Origin: Sulfurovaceae bacterium
GTDB taxonomy: Bacteria; Campylobacterota; Campylobacteria; Campylobacterales; Sulfurovaceae
Reading direction: 5' to 3'
Assembly (NCBI GenBank): GCA_028714675.1
Contig: JAQTLV010000002.1
Location: forward strand, 124,001-188,000
Length of the DNA stretch: 64,000 nt
The position numbers were made by a program, and so were the translations under genes. This document shows, piece after piece, positions 63,164-64,000 of the stretch (position 1 is the stretch's first letter; each line of letters opens with the position of its first letter). The notes under the pieces were generated by a model. That model had not been told where the DNA came from. It made no database searches and saw nothing but the letters and a program-made list of their open reading frames with translations.

Positions 63164-64000
63164 TGAATACACACTTTATAGGCATTGGTGGAATCGGACT
63201 TTCTGCGCTTGCAAAATTTTTAGCAAATGCAGGTGAAAATATCAGTGGATCGGATATTAGACAAAGCGAGATTACAAACGATTTGGCTATAAATTTTAAT
63301 GCAAAGATAACTATTCCTCATCATGAAGATGCTGTTATAGGTGTTGATAGGGTTATATATTCTGCAGCAGTTAGACCAAATAATCCTGAATTTCAAAATG
63401 CAAAAAAATTAGGAATCGATTTGTATTCTAGAAAAGATGCATTGAAGTTTATTTTGGGCGATAAAGAGGTTTACGCAGTAGGTGGTGCTCACGGAAAAAG
63501 TACAACATCTGCGATTTTAGCTTCTTTGATTCCAGAGTCAAATGCACTCATAGGTGCCATAAGTAAAGAGTTTGGCTCAAATGTAAGATATTTCGATAAT
63601 AATAAAGTTGTTTTTGAGGCTGATGAGAGCGATGAGAGCTTTTTAAATTCAAATCCTTATTTAGCAATAGTAACCAATGTAGAACCAGAGCATATGGAGT
63701 ATTATGAGTATAACGAAGAGAGATTTTATAATGCCTATAAAAATTTTCTATCATTGGCTAAAGTTAGAGTAATAAATGCTGAAGATGAATTTCTAAGTTC
63801 TTTAGATATGGATAGTATCAAGCTTTATCCATCAAAGGATATGTCAAATATAGAGTATGTTTTAGTTGATGATAAGCCATATACAAAATTTAACCTAAAA
63901 AATCTTGGAAGTTTTGAAGTTTTTGGATTTGGGGAGCATATAGCACTTGATGCATCATTGGCTATCTTGGCTGCACTTGAGCTTGGAGAAGATATCGAAG
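63163..64000 (+). CDS. murC: UDP-MurNAc:L-alanine ligase, 3' end outside the window
   Basis: The first 279 codons of MurC, running off the right edge. HFIGIGGIGLSALAKFLANAG, SGSDIRQSE, YSAAVRPNNPEF, GGAHGKSTTSAI (P-loop, with Ser in place of the usual Thr) and VVFEADESDESFL are seen. It adds L-Ala to UDP-MurNAc. Confidence 0.93.
   Translation, partial: MNTHFIGIGGIGLSALAKFLANAGENISGSDIRQSEITNDLAINFNAKITIPHHEDAVIGVDRVIYSAAVRPNNPEFQNAKKLGIDLYSRKDALKFILGDKEVYAVGGAHGKSTTSAILASLIPESNALIGAISKEFGSNVRYFDNNKVVFEADESDESFLNSNPYLAIVTNVEPEHMEYYEYNEERFYNAYKNFLSLAKVRVINAEDEFLSSLDMDSIKLYPSKDMSNIEYVLVDDKPYTKFNLKNLGSFEVFGFGEHIALDASLAILAALELGEDIE

Overview
The window is AT-rich bacterial DNA with the gene content and order of a Campylobacterota (formerly Epsilonproteobacteria) genome. 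The evidence for this is the mreC-mreB-clpX-lpxA-fabZ run, the lnt-yajC-secD-secF run, a long QueH, and the general protein style. I cannot name the genus from sequence alone. The organism is a diazotroph: bases 1-26817 are an almost complete Mo-nitrogenase (nif) cluster, and the rest is housekeeping.

Layout of the nif region. (1) nifA (cut off at the left edge) heads a tightly overlapping set: a peroxiredoxin-like protein without the catalytic Cys, a SIR2-like protein, a second ClpX and a GNAT (1-3930). (2) A sigma54 promoter drives two paralogous 2[4Fe-4S] ferredoxins and nifB (3965-6250). (3) A sigma54 promoter drives nifV, a GNAT-like protein, a DUF683 protein, a small Cys protein and a leucine-rich-repeat protein (6268-9701). 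(4) A 1.9-kb insert of three non-nif ORFs (DUF4238 and two small proteins), spaced by copies of a hairpin repeat, lies between partial copies of the end of the LRR gene (9704-11600). (5) nifN, bacteriohemerythrin and nifE are on the minus strand (11598-14839). (6) cowN, a Sel1-NifU fusion, a NifX-like protein and a flavodiiron protein are on the plus strand (14933-17553). (7) nifX, DUF269, nifF flavodoxin, a P-II-like protein, nifW, nifZ and two [2Fe-2S]-type proteins follow a sigma54 promoter (17564-20751). (8) rpoN and a NifQ-like protein (20811-22342). (9) nifH, an unknown ORF, nifD and nifK follow a sigma54 promoter (22378-26817). nifU, nifS, nifL, draT/draG and molybdate transport genes are not present in the window.

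How the nif genes fit together. NifB, NifE, NifN, NifV, the NifX-like proteins and NifQ make FeMo-co. Flavodoxin and several ferredoxins supply electrons or clusters. CowN, the hemerythrin and the flavodiiron protein look like protection against CO and O2. RpoN and NifA drive the -24/-12 promoters, all of which use a GGAAC/GGAAT form of the -24 box. The visible NifA has no C-terminal DNA-binding domain and a GAFTDA instead of GAFTGA loop, so it may activate without an enhancer.

Housekeeping part (26843-64000). A ZnuABC-type metal importer; a HIT protein and a Sua5-like protein; carB; mreC-mreB-clpX-lpxA-fabZ-queH-lpxB; a YkuD transpeptidase; hemL; an AtpZ-like protein; an amidase and a sodium symporter; the muramic-acid recycling genes anmK-amgK-murU; an aldo/keto reductase; a HAD phosphatase; a PabC-like enzyme; carbonic anhydrase; pyrC; yidD; lnt; yajC-secD-secF; dacB with a SPOR domain; an aminotransferase; and the start of murC. 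A cloverleaf-like palindromic repeat sits in frame inside anmK, and another complex palindromic repeat lies upstream of hemL. No rRNA, tRNA, CRISPR array or prophage was seen, and no gene-free stretch exceeds about 300 bases.
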